Positions 27,501-42,300 of a stretch of 64,000 bases of DNA are shown here, piece by piece. The translations under genes were made by a program, and so were the position numbers. The stretch's first letter is position 1; every line of letters begins with the position of its first letter. The notes beneath the pieces were generated by a model, which was given only the letters and a program-made list of their open reading frames with translations, was not told the origin of the DNA and ran no database searches. This DNA comes from Paraescarpia echinospica (Eukaryota > Annelida > Polychaeta > Sabellida > Siboglinidae): NCBI GenBank assembly GCA_020002185.1, contig CM034535.1, positions 63,462,076 to 63,526,075 of the forward strand, given 5' to 3'.

Positions 27501-30500
27501 AACTGTATCCTCCATGAATAGCACTTCATTAATGCCATCATGTTTTAATGACAATGTATGGGAGCAGACAACTGTGTCCTCCACGACTAGCACTTCATTA
27601 ACGCCATCATGTTTTAATGACAACGTATGGGAGCAGACAACTGTGTCCTCCACGACTAGCACTTCATTAACGCCATCATGTTTTAATGACAATGTATGGG
27701 AGCAGACAACTGTGTCCTCCACGACTAGCACTTCATTAACGCCATCATGTTTTAATGACAATGTATGGGAGCAGACAACTGTGTCCTCCACGACTAGCAC
27801 TTCATTAACGCCATCATGTTTTAATGACAATGTATGGGAGCAGACAACTGTGTCCTCCACGTGTCCTCCAGCTAGCACTTCATTAACGCCATCATGTTTT
27901 AATGACAATGTATGGGAGCAGACAAATGTGTCCTCCACTACTAGCACTTCATTAACGCCATCATGTTTTAATGACAATGTATGGGAGCAGACAACTGTAT
28001 CCTCCATGACTAGCACTTCATTAATGCCATCATGTCTTAATGACAACGTATGGGAGCAGACAACTGTGTCCTCCATGACTAGCACTTCAATAATGCCATC
28101 ATGTTTTAATGACAATGTATGGGAGCAGACAACTGTATCCTCCATGACTAGCACTTCATTAATGCCATCATGTTTTAATGACAATGTATGGGAGCAGACA
28201 ACTGTGTCCTCCATGACTAGCACTTCATTAACGCCATCATGTTTTAATGACAATGTATGGGAGCAGACAACTGTGTCCTCCATGACTAGCACTTCATTAA
28301 CGCCATCATGTTTTAATGACAATGTATGGGAGCAGACAACTGTATCCTCCATGACTAGCACTTCATTAACGCCATCATGTTTTAATGACAATGTATGGGA
28401 GCAGACAACTGTGTCCTCCATGACTAGCACTTCATTAATGCCATCATGTTTTAATGACAATGTATGGGAGCAGACAACTGTGTCCTCCATGACTAGCACT
28501 TCATTAATGCCATCATGTTTTAATGACAATGTATGGGAGCAGACAACTGTGTCCTCCATGACTAGCACTTCATTAACGCCATCATGTTTTAATGACAATG
28601 TATGGGAGCAGACAACTGTGTCCTCCATGACTAGCACTTCATTAACGCCATCATGTTTTAATGACAATGTATGGGAGCAGACAACTGTGTCCTCCATGAC
28701 TAGCACTTCATTAATGCCATCATGTTTTAATGACAATGTATGGGAGCAGACAACTGTGTCCTCCACGACTAGCACTTCATTAATGCCATCATGTTTTAAT
28801 GACAACGTATGGGAGCAGACAACTGTATCCTCCATGACTAGCACTTCATTAACGCCATCATGTTTTAATGACAACGTATGGAAGCAGACAACTGTATCCT
28901 CCATGACTAGCACTTCATTAATGCCATCATGTTTTAATGACAACGTATGGGAGCAGACAACTGTATCCTCCATGACTAGTACTTCATTAACGCCATCATG
29001 TTTTAATGACAATGTATGGGAGCAGACAACTGTGTCCTCCACGACTAGCACTTCATTAATGCCATCATGTCTTAATGACAACGTATGGGAGCAGACAACT
29101 GTGTCCTCCATGACTAGCACTTCATTAATGCCATCATGTCTTAATGACAACGTATGGGAGCAGACAACTGTGTCCTCCATGACTAGCACTTCATTAACGC
29201 CATCATGTTTTAATGACAATGTATGGGAGCAGACAACTGTGTCCTCCATGACTAGCACTTCATTAACGCCATCATGTTTTAATGACAACGTATGGGAGCA
29301 GACAACTGTGTCCTCCATGACTAGCACTTCATTAATGCCATCATGTTTTAATGACAACGTATGGGAGCAGACAACTGTGTCCTCCATGACTAGCACTTCA
29401 TTAATGCCATCATGTTTTAATGACAATGTATGGGAGCAGACAACTGTGTCCTCCACGACTAGCACTTCATTAATGCCATCATGTTTTAATGACAACGTAT
29501 GGGAGCAGACAACTGTGTCCTCCATGACTAGCACTTCATTAATGCCATCATGTTTTAATGACAATGTATGGGAGCAGACAACTGTGTCCTCCACGACTAG
29601 CACTTCATTAATGCCATCATGTCTTAATGACAACGTATGGGAGCAGACAACTGTGTCCTCCATGACTAGCTCTTCATTAATGCCATCATGTCTTAATGAC
29701 AACGTATGGGAGCAGACAACTGTGTCCTCCATGACTAGCACCTCATTAATGCCATCATGTCTTAATGACAACTTATGGGAGAAGACAACTGTGTCCTCCA
29801 TGACTAGCACTTCATTAATGCCATCATGTCTTAATGACAACGTATGGGAGCAGACAACTGTGTCCTCCATGACTAGCACTTCATTAACGCCATCATGTTT
29901 TAATGACAATGTATGGGAGCAGACAACTGTGTCCTCCATGACTAGCACTTCATTAACGCCATCATGTTTTAATGACAACGTATGGGAGCAGACACCTGTA
30001 TCCTCCATGACTAGCACTTCATTAATGCCATCATGTTTTAATGACAACGTATGGGAGCAGACAACTGTGTCCTCCATGACTAGCACTTCATTAACGCCAT
30101 CATGTTTTAATGACAATGTATGGGAGCAGACAACTGTGTCCTCCACGACTAGCACTTCATTAATGCCATCATGTTTTAATGACAATGTATGGGAGCAGAC
30201 AACTGTGTCCTCCACGACTAGCACTTCATTAACGCCATCATGTTTTAATGACAACGTATGGGAGCAGACAACTGTGTCCTCCATGACTAGCACTTCATTA
30301 ATGCCATCATGTTTTAATGACAACGTATGGGAGCAGACAACTGTGTCCTCCACGACTAGCACTTCATTAACGCCATCATGTTTTAATGACAATGTATGGG
30401 AGCAGACAACTGTGTCCTCCATGACTAGCACTTCATTAACGCCATCATGTTTTAATGACAATGTATGGGAGCAGACAACTGTGTCCTCCATGACTAGCAC

Positions 30501-33500
30501 TTCATTAATGCCATCATGTTTTAATGACAACGTATGGGAGCAGACAACTGTGTCCTCCATGACTAGCACTTCATTAACGCCATCATGTTTTAATGACAAT
30601 GTATGGGAGCAGACAACTGTGTCCTCCATGACTAGCACTTCATTAACGCCATCATGTTTTAATGACAACGTATGGGAGCAGACAACTGTGTCCTCCATGA
30701 CTAGCACTTCATTAACGCCATCATGTCTTAATGACAATGTATGGGAGCAGACAACTGTGTCCTCCATGACTAGCACTTCATTAACGCCATCATGTTTTAA
30801 TGACAATGTATGGGAGCAGACAACTGTGTCCTCCATGACTAGCACTTCATTAACGCCATCATGTCTTAATGACAATGTATGGGAGCAGACAACTGTGTCC
30901 TCCATGACTAGCACTTCATTAGCGCCATCATGTTTTAATGACAACGTATGGGAGCAGACAACTGTGTCCTCCATGACTAGCACTTCATTAACGCCATCAT
31001 GTCTTAATGACAATGTATGGGAGCAGACAACTGTGTCCTCCATGACTAGCACTTCATTAACGCCATCATGTCTTAATGACAATGTATGGGAGCAGACAAC
31101 TGTGTCCTCCATGACTAGCACTTCATTAACGCCATCATGTCTTAATGACAATATATGGGAGCAGACAACTGTGTCCTCCACGACTAGCACTTCATTAACG
31201 CCATCATGTCTTAATGACAATATATGGGAGCAGACAACTGTGTCCTCCATGACTAGCACTTCATTAACGCCATCATGTCTTAATGACAATGTATGGGAGC
31301 AGACAACTGTGTCCTCCACGACTAGCACTTCATTAACGCCATCATGTCTTAATGACAATGTATGGGAGCAGACAACTGTGTCCTCCACGACTAGCACTTC
31401 ATTAACGCCATCATGTCTTAATGACAATGTATGGGAGCAGACAACTGTATCCTCCATGACTAGCACTTCATTAACGCCATCATGTTTTAATGACAACGTA
31501 TGGGAGCAGACAACTGTGTCCTCCATGACTAGCACTTCATTAACGCCATCATGTTTTAATGACAATGTATGGGAGCAGACAACTGTGTCCTCCACGACTA
31601 GCACTTCATTAACGCCATCATGTTTTAATGACAACGTATGGGAGCAGACAACTGTGTCCTCCACGTCTAGCACTTCATTAACGCCATCATGTCTTAATGA
31701 CAACGTATGGGAGCAGACAACTGTGTCCTCCACGACTAGCACTTCATTAATGCCATCATGTTTTAATGACAATGTATGGGAGCAGACAACTGTGTCCTCC
31801 ATGACTAGCACTTCATTAACGCCATCATGTCTTAATGACAACGTATGGGAGCAGACAACTGTGTCCTCCACGACTAGCACTTCATTAATGCCATCATGTT
31901 TTAATGACAATGTATGGGAGCAGACAACTGTGTCCTCCACGACTAGCACTTCATTAACGCCATCATGTTTTAATGACAATGTATGGGAGCAGACAACTGT
32001 GTCCTCCATGACTAGCACTTCATTAACGCCATCATGTTTTAATGACAATGTATGGGAGCAGACAACTGTGTCCTCCATGACTAGCACTTCATTAACGCCA
32101 TCATGTTTTAATGACAATGTATGGGAGCAGACAACTGTGTCCTCCATGACTAGCACTTCATTAATGCCATCATGTTTTAATGACAATGTATGGGAGCAGA
32201 CAACTGTGTCCTGCACGACTAGCACTTCATTAACGCCATCATGTTTTAATGACAATGTATGGGAGCAGACAACTGTGTCCTCTATGACTAGCACTTCATT
32301 AATGCCATCATGTTTTAATGACAATGTATGGGAGCAGAAAACTGTGTCCTCCATGACTAGCACTTCATTAATGCCATCATGTTTTAATGACAACTTATGG
32401 GAGCAGACAATTGTATCCTCCATGACTAGCACTTCATTAACGCCATCATGTTTTAATGACAACGCATGGGAGCAGACAACTGTGTCCTCCATGACTAGCA
32501 CTTCATTAACGCCATCATGTTTTAATGACAACGTATGGGAGCAGACAACTGTGTCCTCCATGACTAGCACTTCATTAACGCCATCATGTTTTAATGACAA
32601 CGTATGGGAGCAGACAACTGTGTCCTCCACGACTAGCACTTCATTAATGCCATCATGTTTTAATGACAACGTATGGGAGCAGACAACTGTGTCCTCCATG
32701 ACTAGCACTTCATTAACGCCATCATGTCTTAATGACAACGTATGGGAGCAGACAACTGTGTCCTCCATGACTAGCACTTCATTAACGCCATCATGTTTTA
32801 ATGACAACGTATGGGAGCAGACAACTGTGTCCTCCACGACTAGCACTTCATTAACGCCATCATGTTTTAATGACAATGTATGGGAGCAGACAACTGTGTC
32901 CTCCACGACTAGCACTTCATTAACGCCATCGTGTTTTAATGACAATGTATGGGAGCAGACAACTGTGTCCTCCACGACTAGCACTTCATTAACGCCATCA
33001 TGTTTTAATGACAATGTATGGGAGCAGACAACTGTGTCCTCCACGACTAGCACTTCATTAACGCCATCATGTTTTAATGACAATGTATGGGAGCAGACAA
33101 CTGTGTCCTCCATGACTAGCACTTCATTAACGCCATCATGTTTTAATGACAATGTATGGGAGCAGACAACTGTGTCCTCCATGACTAGCACTTCATTAAT
33201 GCCATCATGTTTTAATGACAATGTATGGGAGCAGACAACTGTGTCCTCCACGACTAGCACTTCATTAACGCCATCATGTTTTAATGACAATGTATGGGAG
33301 CAGACAACTGTATCCTCCACGACTAGCACTTCATTAACGCCATCATGTTTTAATGACAATGTATGGGAGCAGACAACTGTATCCTCCATGACTAGCACTT
33401 CATTAATGCCATCATGTTTTAATGACAATGTATGGGAGCAGAAAACTGTGTCCTCCATGACTAGCACTTCATTAATGCCATCATGTTTTAATGACAACGT

Positions 33501-36500
33501 ATGGGAGCAGACAATTGTATCCTCCATGACTAGCACTTCATTAACGCCATCATGTTTTAATGACAACGTATGGGAGCAGACAACTGTGTCCTCCATGACT
33601 AGCACTTCATTAATGCCATCATGTTTTAATGACAACGTATGGGAGCAGACAACTGTGTCCTCCATGACTAGCACTTCATTAACGCCATCATGTTTTAATG
33701 ACAACGTATGGGAGCAGACAACTGTGTCCTCCATGACTAGCACTTCATTAACGCCATCATGTTTTAATGACAACGTATGGGAGCAGACAACTGTGTCCTC
33801 CATGACTAGCACTTCATTAACGCCATCATGTCTTAATGACAACGTATGGGAGCAGACAACTGTGTCCTCCATGACTAGCACTTCACTAACGCCATCATGT
33901 TTTAATGACAACGTATGGGAGCAGACAACTGTGTCCTCCACGACTAGCACTTCATTAACGCCATCATGTTTTAATGACAATGTATGGGAGCAGACAACTG
34001 TGTCCTCCACGACTAGCACTTCATTAACGCCATCATGTTTTAATGACAATGTATGGGAGCAGACAACTGTGTCCTCCACGACTAGCACTTAATTAACGCC
34101 ATCATGTTTTAATGACAATGTATGGGAGCAGACAACTGTGTCCTCAGTGACTAGCACTTCATTAACGCCATCATGTTTTAATGACAATGTATGGGAGCAG
34201 ACAACTGTGTCCTCCGTGACTAGCACTTCATTAATGCCATCTTGTTTTAATGACAATGTATGGGAGCAGACAACTGTGTCCTCCATGACTAGCACTTGAT
34301 TAACGCCATCATGTTTTAATGACAATGTATGGGAGCAGACAACTGTATCCTCCATGACTAGCACTTCATTAATGCCATCATGTTTTAATGACAATGTATG
34401 GGAGCAGACAACTGTATCCTCCATGACTAGCACTTCATTAATGCCATCATGTTTTAATGACAATGTATGGGAGCAGACAACTGTGTCCTCCATGACTAGC
34501 ACTTCATTAACGCCATCATGTTTTAATGACAATGTATGGGAGCAGACAACTGTGTCCTCCATGACTAGCACTTCATTAACGCCATCATGTTTTAATGACA
34601 ATGTATGGGAGCAGACAACTGTGTCCTCCATGACTAGCACTTCATTAACGCCATCATGTTTTAATGACAATGTATGGGAGCAGACAACTGTATCCTCCAT
34701 GACTAGCACTTCATTAATGCCATCATGTTTTAATGACAATGTATGGGAGCAGACAACTGTATCCTCCATGACTAGCACTTCATTAATGCCATCATGTTTT
34801 AATGACAATGTATGGGAGCAGACAACTGTGTCCTCCATGACTAGCACTTCATTAATGCCATCATGTTTTAATGACAATGTATGGGAGCAGACAACTGTGT
34901 CCTCCATGACTAGCACTTCATTAATGCCATCATGTTTTAATGACAATGTATGGGTGCAGACAACTGTGTCCTCCACGACTAGCACTTCATTAATGCCATC
35001 ATGTTTTAATGACAACGTATGGGAGCATACAACTGTATCCTCCATGACTAGCACTTCATTAATGCCATCATGTTTTAATGACAACGTATGGGAGCATACA
35101 ACTGTATCCTCCATGACTAGCACTTCATTAACGCCATCATGTTTTAATGACAAAGTATGGGAGCAGACAACTGTGTCCTCCATGACTAGCACTTCATTAA
35201 TGCCATCATGTTTTAATGACAATGTATGGGAGCAGACAACTGTATCCTCCATGACTAGCACTTCATTAACGCCATCATGTTTTAATGACAACGTATGGGA
35301 GCAGACAACTGTGTCCTCCATGACTAGCACTTCATTAACGCCATCATGTTTTAATGACAACGTATGGGAGCAGACAATTGTGTCCTCCATGACTAGCACT
35401 TCATTAACGCCAACATGTTTTAATGACAACGTATGGGAGCAGACAACTGTGTCCTCCATGACTAGCTCTTCATTAACGCCATCATGTTTTAATGACAACG
35501 TATGGGAGCAGACAACTGTGTCCTCCATGACTAGCACTTCATTAACGCCATCATGTTTTAATGACAACGTATGGGAGCAGACAACTGTATCCTCCATGAC
35601 TAGCAAAATTGCAGCATTATTCAGGGGCCATGAATGAATGAAGGAAAGTTTATTCAACAATAGCATAATATAATTTCACAGTATGGTGCGCTGCTTTCTG
35701 TAATTACGACATAACAAATTCAGTTTGTTATATAATGTTCTACAAGTATGTGTATTACTTTTAGTATAAAACGGTAGGAAGACCACTTACGTGTACTGTT
35801 GATTTTGACCACGGTAGGGTCATGTCGTGTATCACCCTTACAAGCCAGGGGGCACAGTGACCACATCAATGTCAGTATACCCTGGCATATCAACTTATCG
35901 AAATGTGGATTCATTGCTGGGCCCATTAGCCTATCATCTCACTACTTTTAAATTTAACTGTTTTGGGATTAACTGCCTCTTATTACCTGTTATTATCGAT
36001 TGTCAGATAAGTAATTTCAGGCACTGCCTTGAATTAATCTTTGAATCATTGAAATTGACGTGGTTCCTGGAATCACAGAACGAGAACAACAAGTGGCGAA
36101 CTACTGTACATAGCGTGAGATGTAAATGTAGTTAACTACCAGCCCAGGCTTGTGAGGATGGTGTGTGTGGACTGACAGTCATTACAAGTCAGTCTTACAT
36201 ATTGTCCTGCTATGTGTCAACAGACTTGTGCCAAGATGGGACGGAGGCGGGAGCTGGAGGCAGTTGTCAGAACTGTTCCCGCGGCGAGTACCGTCGTCTT
36301 GGCTTTGAAGCCGAGTGCACCAAATGTCCCACGAGATGGACTACTCCAACGGAGAAGTCTGTCTCGAAATCAGACTGCACTGTGCGTGAGTATGTTGTCT
36401 GCCACTAGTGTGGTAACATCAGCTGTTGGCATTCAGTTCCAGCCTCGTGAACATGTTGGTAGGGTAACGCTTAAGTAAGGATTCATGTGGAATTAGAGTT

Positions 36501-39298
36501 TAGGTGAGATAACTTTGTTAAATATATAGACTTGGCTTTTCAGGATAATGCAAACATTAGCAGTTGGCAGTGACGGTTGTGTTCAAGTGTACAATCATTT
36601 ATGTAGACAAATAATCTGGAAAAAAGTTGAATGTTGAAAAGAATACTTGAGTTGTTACGCCGTAATACCTCAATATCTTAGTACATTTTTAAAATGCTAT
36701 TTGTCAATAAACCGTCATAATCTAAAAACGATATTGTTTGTACAGATTTTCATGTCAGTACTTTTATTATTTTAGCCACACACTTGTTATTATTGAACTG
36801 AGCAATGTTGAGCAATGGGGAACATTTCTTGTATACAGCTGACTGCCAGCCAGGACAGAAGATCGACGGTCAGAATTGTATTACATGTCCACGAGGTCAG
36901 TATCAGCCTGACAAATGGATGGAGAGCTGCATTTCTTGTGACGAGAGATTTTCCACAGTAAATACTGGCTCCACCAAGAAATCTGATTGCAGATGTAAGT
37001 ACCACCCTGACAGGAGTGAAGTAGGGAGAGAGGGAGAGAGGGGAGAGAGGGAGAGGGAGCGAGGGGAGAGGGAGGGGAGCGAGGGGAGATAGAGAGGAGA
37101 GAGGAAGAGAGGGAGAGGGGGAGAGGGGGAGAGGGAGAGAGGAGAGGGGGTGGTGAAAGATATTCCTCAATGTTAACATTTAACTGGTTATTTGCAGTGG
37201 ATATGTATGCTGTTTATATAAAAAAAATTATAATCCAAATGAATTAAATGCAATAAACAGTTGTTTCTATGTGAAAATCCAAGTTATCAAATTATCACAA
37301 TTAACAGTGCAGAAATATTTGAAATTTGAAAACATTCACCTAATAGTTCAAGTGATGACAAGACAGGACACTCAACAAAATCTAATTACTTCTTGAGCTG
37401 GTAGTCAAACATGACATTGTAACACAACCTTTAAAATGTCAATATTCAATAATAAAAATTATTTTCTTTTTTTAATACTTTATTACAATACTTTGCCAAA
37501 CTCCAGTAAGGAGTTGACCAGGCATTTTCCAATGAAACAGTTGGTAGAAAAGATACTTCAATCCTGATATTTTCAAAAACATTCTCCAGATTATCTAATT
37601 AGCTATAATCGACCTATCTTATGTATCTTAACGTTTCCCTCTTTGATGGCTTGAACCTAGAACACCAATCCTTCAGGGATTAAATCAACGACCCCTACAG
37701 TAGGAAATAATACCTATATCTTTTCAAAATACCCTATATATGTCAAGACATCTATGTGGGGTAAATCAGTTCGTTACTTAACGGTTCTGAACTTAAAACA
37801 TAATATACACACATATTATGTAAAACTTAATGAGTGCATAATATGTCAAACGTACCATAACTATCGCAGAAGCCACGCGCGTACGGGCAAAACTTCGGAG
37901 TAACGACTCCTGCGTCATAGACTTGGCAACATTGAGTAGACGCAGACACAATAATTCAATTCAATTCAATGCTTTATTTCAGACACAAATACATATAGTG
38001 ATACATATCATCATCGTCGTTTAGAGGCGGTGTTTCCAGGCTCTGCTGGGTTCGCCTTTCTTCCAAATGCCCTCTTCCACTTGACACGGTCCCGTGCATC
38101 CCGATGGTCGATACCCATCAGTTTCATGTCAGCAGACACGGAGTTCTGCCAGGTTTTCCTTGGTCTGCCGACGGGAGCTGTCCTCTCTACCACTAACTTT
38201 GTACAGCCCTTCACCCAGTCCTCGTCGTCCTTTCGCTCTACATGCCCGAAAGGACGACGAGGACTGGGTGAAGGGCTGTACATATATCGGTCCATATACC
38301 CCTACCACTGTTAAAGTGATAGTAGAAGCACGTTATATAATACATAAGGTAAACATATACAAGAAAAAAATAAGAAAATATGAAAACACATAATGCTTAT
38401 GTCTACCCTCATGCCAATAGCATAGCAATACAAATATTATTTGATAGTTGTACACTATCATGACTAGGGTCTATCAGAGGACGTAAACTTCATATTCTCT
38501 CTGACCTTCGTCAAAGTTATCACAGTTGACGGTGCATGAATATAGGTCAATGTAATGTAGCTACAAACCTAAGAACTTGTGTAACAACTTACATGGGCAG
38601 CAGAAACTAAAATCAAGCGTTGTGATTGGCTGAAGAGGTGGTGTAAATACTAACTATGGGTTGCTAATGTGGGTGACATGCACATTTAAGTATGATTATT
38701 AGAAAACAGAAACACTAGCATTGCTCTATCTTTGTATACATATTTTGTTGTTATATTTAAATACCTGATTGTGTCTTGTGAAAGCCGACTCATCTTTCAT
38801 ATCAGGTGATGACATGACAGAACCAGGATCTTTAACAATGTGTTCATCTTATTATCATAACGCAACCTTTAAAATGTCAGCATTTACCAAACCCGATTGT
38901 ATAAATGTAATAGTTTGATCCTGCTGTGTTTTAAAACCATATTCAACACATCTGATTATCAACACAAGCAAGTACTGATTCACCATTAATGACACTATTC
39001 TTTACTGCAGTCAGCTGCTCACCAGGGAAGGAAGAAGATCCATCAAATCTTGGCCAGTGCCACAGTTGTCCCAAGGGAAGCTACAAAGTGGATAACAAAC
39101 CTGAGTATTGTACACTTTGCACAGCTGGGAACACAACAGCACAGAAAGCGTCATCTTCTGCTGATAACTGTATAATCAGTGAGCAATCCGTTGTCTATGT
39201 ACATGCATCATGTGTTGTGTGTATGTGCAGATGTGGCGTGTGCGTGTGTGCGTGCGTGTGTGTGTTCGTGCGTGCGGGCGTGTGCGTGTGGTGTGGTA

Positions 39299-39350
<52 letters not shown>

Positions 39351-42300
39351 TGTGGTGTGGTGTGGTGTGGTGTGGTGTGGTGTGGTGTTGTGTGGTGTGG
39401 CGTGGTGTGTGTGCGTGTGTGTGTGTCTGTGTGTGTGTGTGTGTGTGTGCATTCGTTAGTAATTAATTCACCATATTATGGTTTTATTTGTGTTAGACAA
39501 TACATTCCAATATAAAACTGATAAAGTTGTTTACTTATGCAAAACCACTGATGCTGATAAAATTATCTCATTTGTTGTTTAATGTGGGACACACATTCAA
39601 AACTATGACTGTTTAATGTATGCCCTAAGCATTTCTGAAACACTTCCTCATTAATAATTGTATATGGATATACTATTTAGAATTTATTACAGTACATTTT
39701 ATGTCTTATTATTCAGTTACTACAGTTGAAATATTAACATGTTTGATTGTATAAGTGATATGAAGTTTAAATGATTGCATGGAACAGTAGCGTTTGTTAA
39801 GAAACAACAGAATGTGCAAATATATGCATAAACAGTGAACTAAATGAAAGTGCCCTGACTTACAGTAAGACTGTCCATAGCAGGCATCACTGGAATTACA
39901 CGATATGTCTGCCGTATGGCCAGGTTACTACATACATTCGAAACTATGACTGTTTAGTGTATGCCGTAAACATAACGACAAGCCAAACTAGTCATTCTGC
40001 ACTTCCAAAAGTGACCATTGTAGATAGGTTTCCATTATGGACAGTTGTCTGCCAAGGCATGTTTTTCTGTATATGGGTTTGGTAAATTTACTCTTAAAGA
40101 AAAATTTTGGCTTAGGCATTTGAAAGTTTATAATGTATTAATTAATATGTTAGGTTATTGGACATACACATTGAAATGTTTTCATAGAACGCTGCAAAGC
40201 TGGGGAGCAGCCTAATTCAGACCAGTCAGGTTGTGATCCGTGCCCAAGAGGGACTTACCAACCTACAGCTGGCGAGGCTGCATGCATCAATTGTACATCC
40301 GGGAAGACGACAAAGAAAGAAGGTGCCCTCGTTGAGGCCAAATGTGAAGGTTAGTGTGGTAATGCCACATTCAGTCTTGGTCTCTCTCAACATACACTTG
40401 TTGCAGAACTGAAAGCTTCAAGAACTCTTATAACATATGAACTGTATCATTGGCAGTAACCAGGAAGACATTTTTTATTTCCTATGAACTAACAATTAAC
40501 AGTGAACCTTGGTTTAGTTAATTATTCTGTTTATATACAATTTAGACATTTTAATTATTTTTAATTCCATTTATTTAGATTTTGTATCCCATTCAATGTT
40601 TTTTTGATCTACTTTGTATAACTGTTTTATAAATGTTAATGAACCTATTGTACTTTTCAGCCTCTTTGGCTCCAAGCAAATAATTTATTATTATTATTGA
40701 TGAACTGGCCAACTGTGAAAGTATCCACCAAGATGTAGGTATGGTGATCACCATGTGTAAACACAGTAATGTTGTCATTGTGAAACATGTCCAATATCGA
40801 CCTTTTAGTGATCTTTAAATGTAGGGGCAGTCATGTTCTCTCCCAGGATTATGATCTGTGTCGATCAATGTTTCCATCACTGCTGCGTCATGTACAATTA
40901 GGTAATATAATGCATGAATGGTACAGATTGTCAGAAGTTTCCATTGCATGATTTGAAATGATCACCATAAGCAGCAGTATGTTCAGGCTATGTCAAGTTT
41001 GCACAGTTACATAATAAATACTATGTTCTGTTTATTGCAAAAAACATCTTTCAGTTATTATCGAGAGAAATTCAGTGTCCATTTTGACAGAAAAAGTGAA
41101 TTATTCTTTCACCAGTCTCGTTCACGAGTGGTGATGACAGACTTGTAGCATGGTGACTTGTAGTAACTTGTATGTAATATAATGGGTATTATTTTAACAC
41201 ACGCCAAACATTAAATAATAACTAAAGTGAAAATAATTGCAATGCAACCAACCAATTTAGGTTTAGCACAACTTATTCTAATTACATCTGAACCATCCAT
41301 TTTTTCACTATGCTAAACAGTCTTTGTTGTTATATGATGGCTACAATTTTCTATTCATCATTTTTCTCTAACTCTTTATTTTTATTTGAACTAATAGTAT
41401 CAGCCTTTCAACTCTCAAGACGTTCTTGCATTGCAGAATATTGCAAAGACGGTGAACTGAAAGACGATGCTGGCAAATGTGTTCCGTGTCCACGTGGCTA
41501 CTACAAGAACAACACAGAGTATGAGTTTGGACCATGTAACTTATGTCCCACAGAGTTCATCACTGCTGTTGAAGGGGCACCGTCAAAGGACAACTGTACC
41601 GTCCGTAAGTTGACATTATGAAAGTACTCATTCTCACTAAATACAAACATTGAAAGGGAAAGAGTATCTACTGATTGTGTGTCAATATGTTTAAAAACAC
41701 AATTCACAGATATATTTTTGACTCGATAAATTGATGGCTTCCTTTTCTAAAGCCTCTTGCTTTTTACTATAATATAGTTAAATTGTGTTAAACATGTTAA
41801 GTCTGATTAAATCTTGACATTGTATTACAACATTTTGTTTTGATCAGATCCATTTTTTACGAATTATTTAATTCATAAAACACGTTGTAATCTCAACTTA
41901 TTAGTATGTCGTATGTTATTACTGAAAACAAAATTCCAATAAAACAAGTTAGTAATTTGTTATTGAAGATCACCTAAATAATAATTTGGCAGTACAGTTT
42001 ATAAATTAAGTTTAAATTAGTTATGTTTAATATGCCTTTGTAACATATGCAATTAACTAAGCTGCTTCAAAAATATTGAATAATTTGGTTTACAAGTCAG
42101 CAGAAATACAAGTCAAGTTGATTCATGAAGGGTGTGAAATGAATCAGAAAATAATCCCACAGATCAGCAGTCTGTTTCCCTTTTAGCTGACATTTTCTGT
42201 TGATGGGTTTTGATTATAAATATGTGTTCAAATGTTACTTTCTCCAACATTGATAATTTACCTTGGATCTTTTGTGAATTCTATGTTGCCCTTTCCAAGC

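Noticed and set aside
21295..35666. Giant open reading frames (about 4100 codons on -, up to 2264 codons on +) as a real repeat protein
   Set aside because: A 69-bp unit is a multiple of three. A 23-codon unit escapes stops by chance about a third of the time per frame, so one open frame per strand is expected. The array sits between two phase-compatible exons with good splice sites, and the two strands cannot both be selected.
39195..39515. Cys/Val and Thr/His ORFs at the GT microsatellite
   Set aside because: Pure simple-repeat artefacts; only the exon part 39011-39178 is coding.
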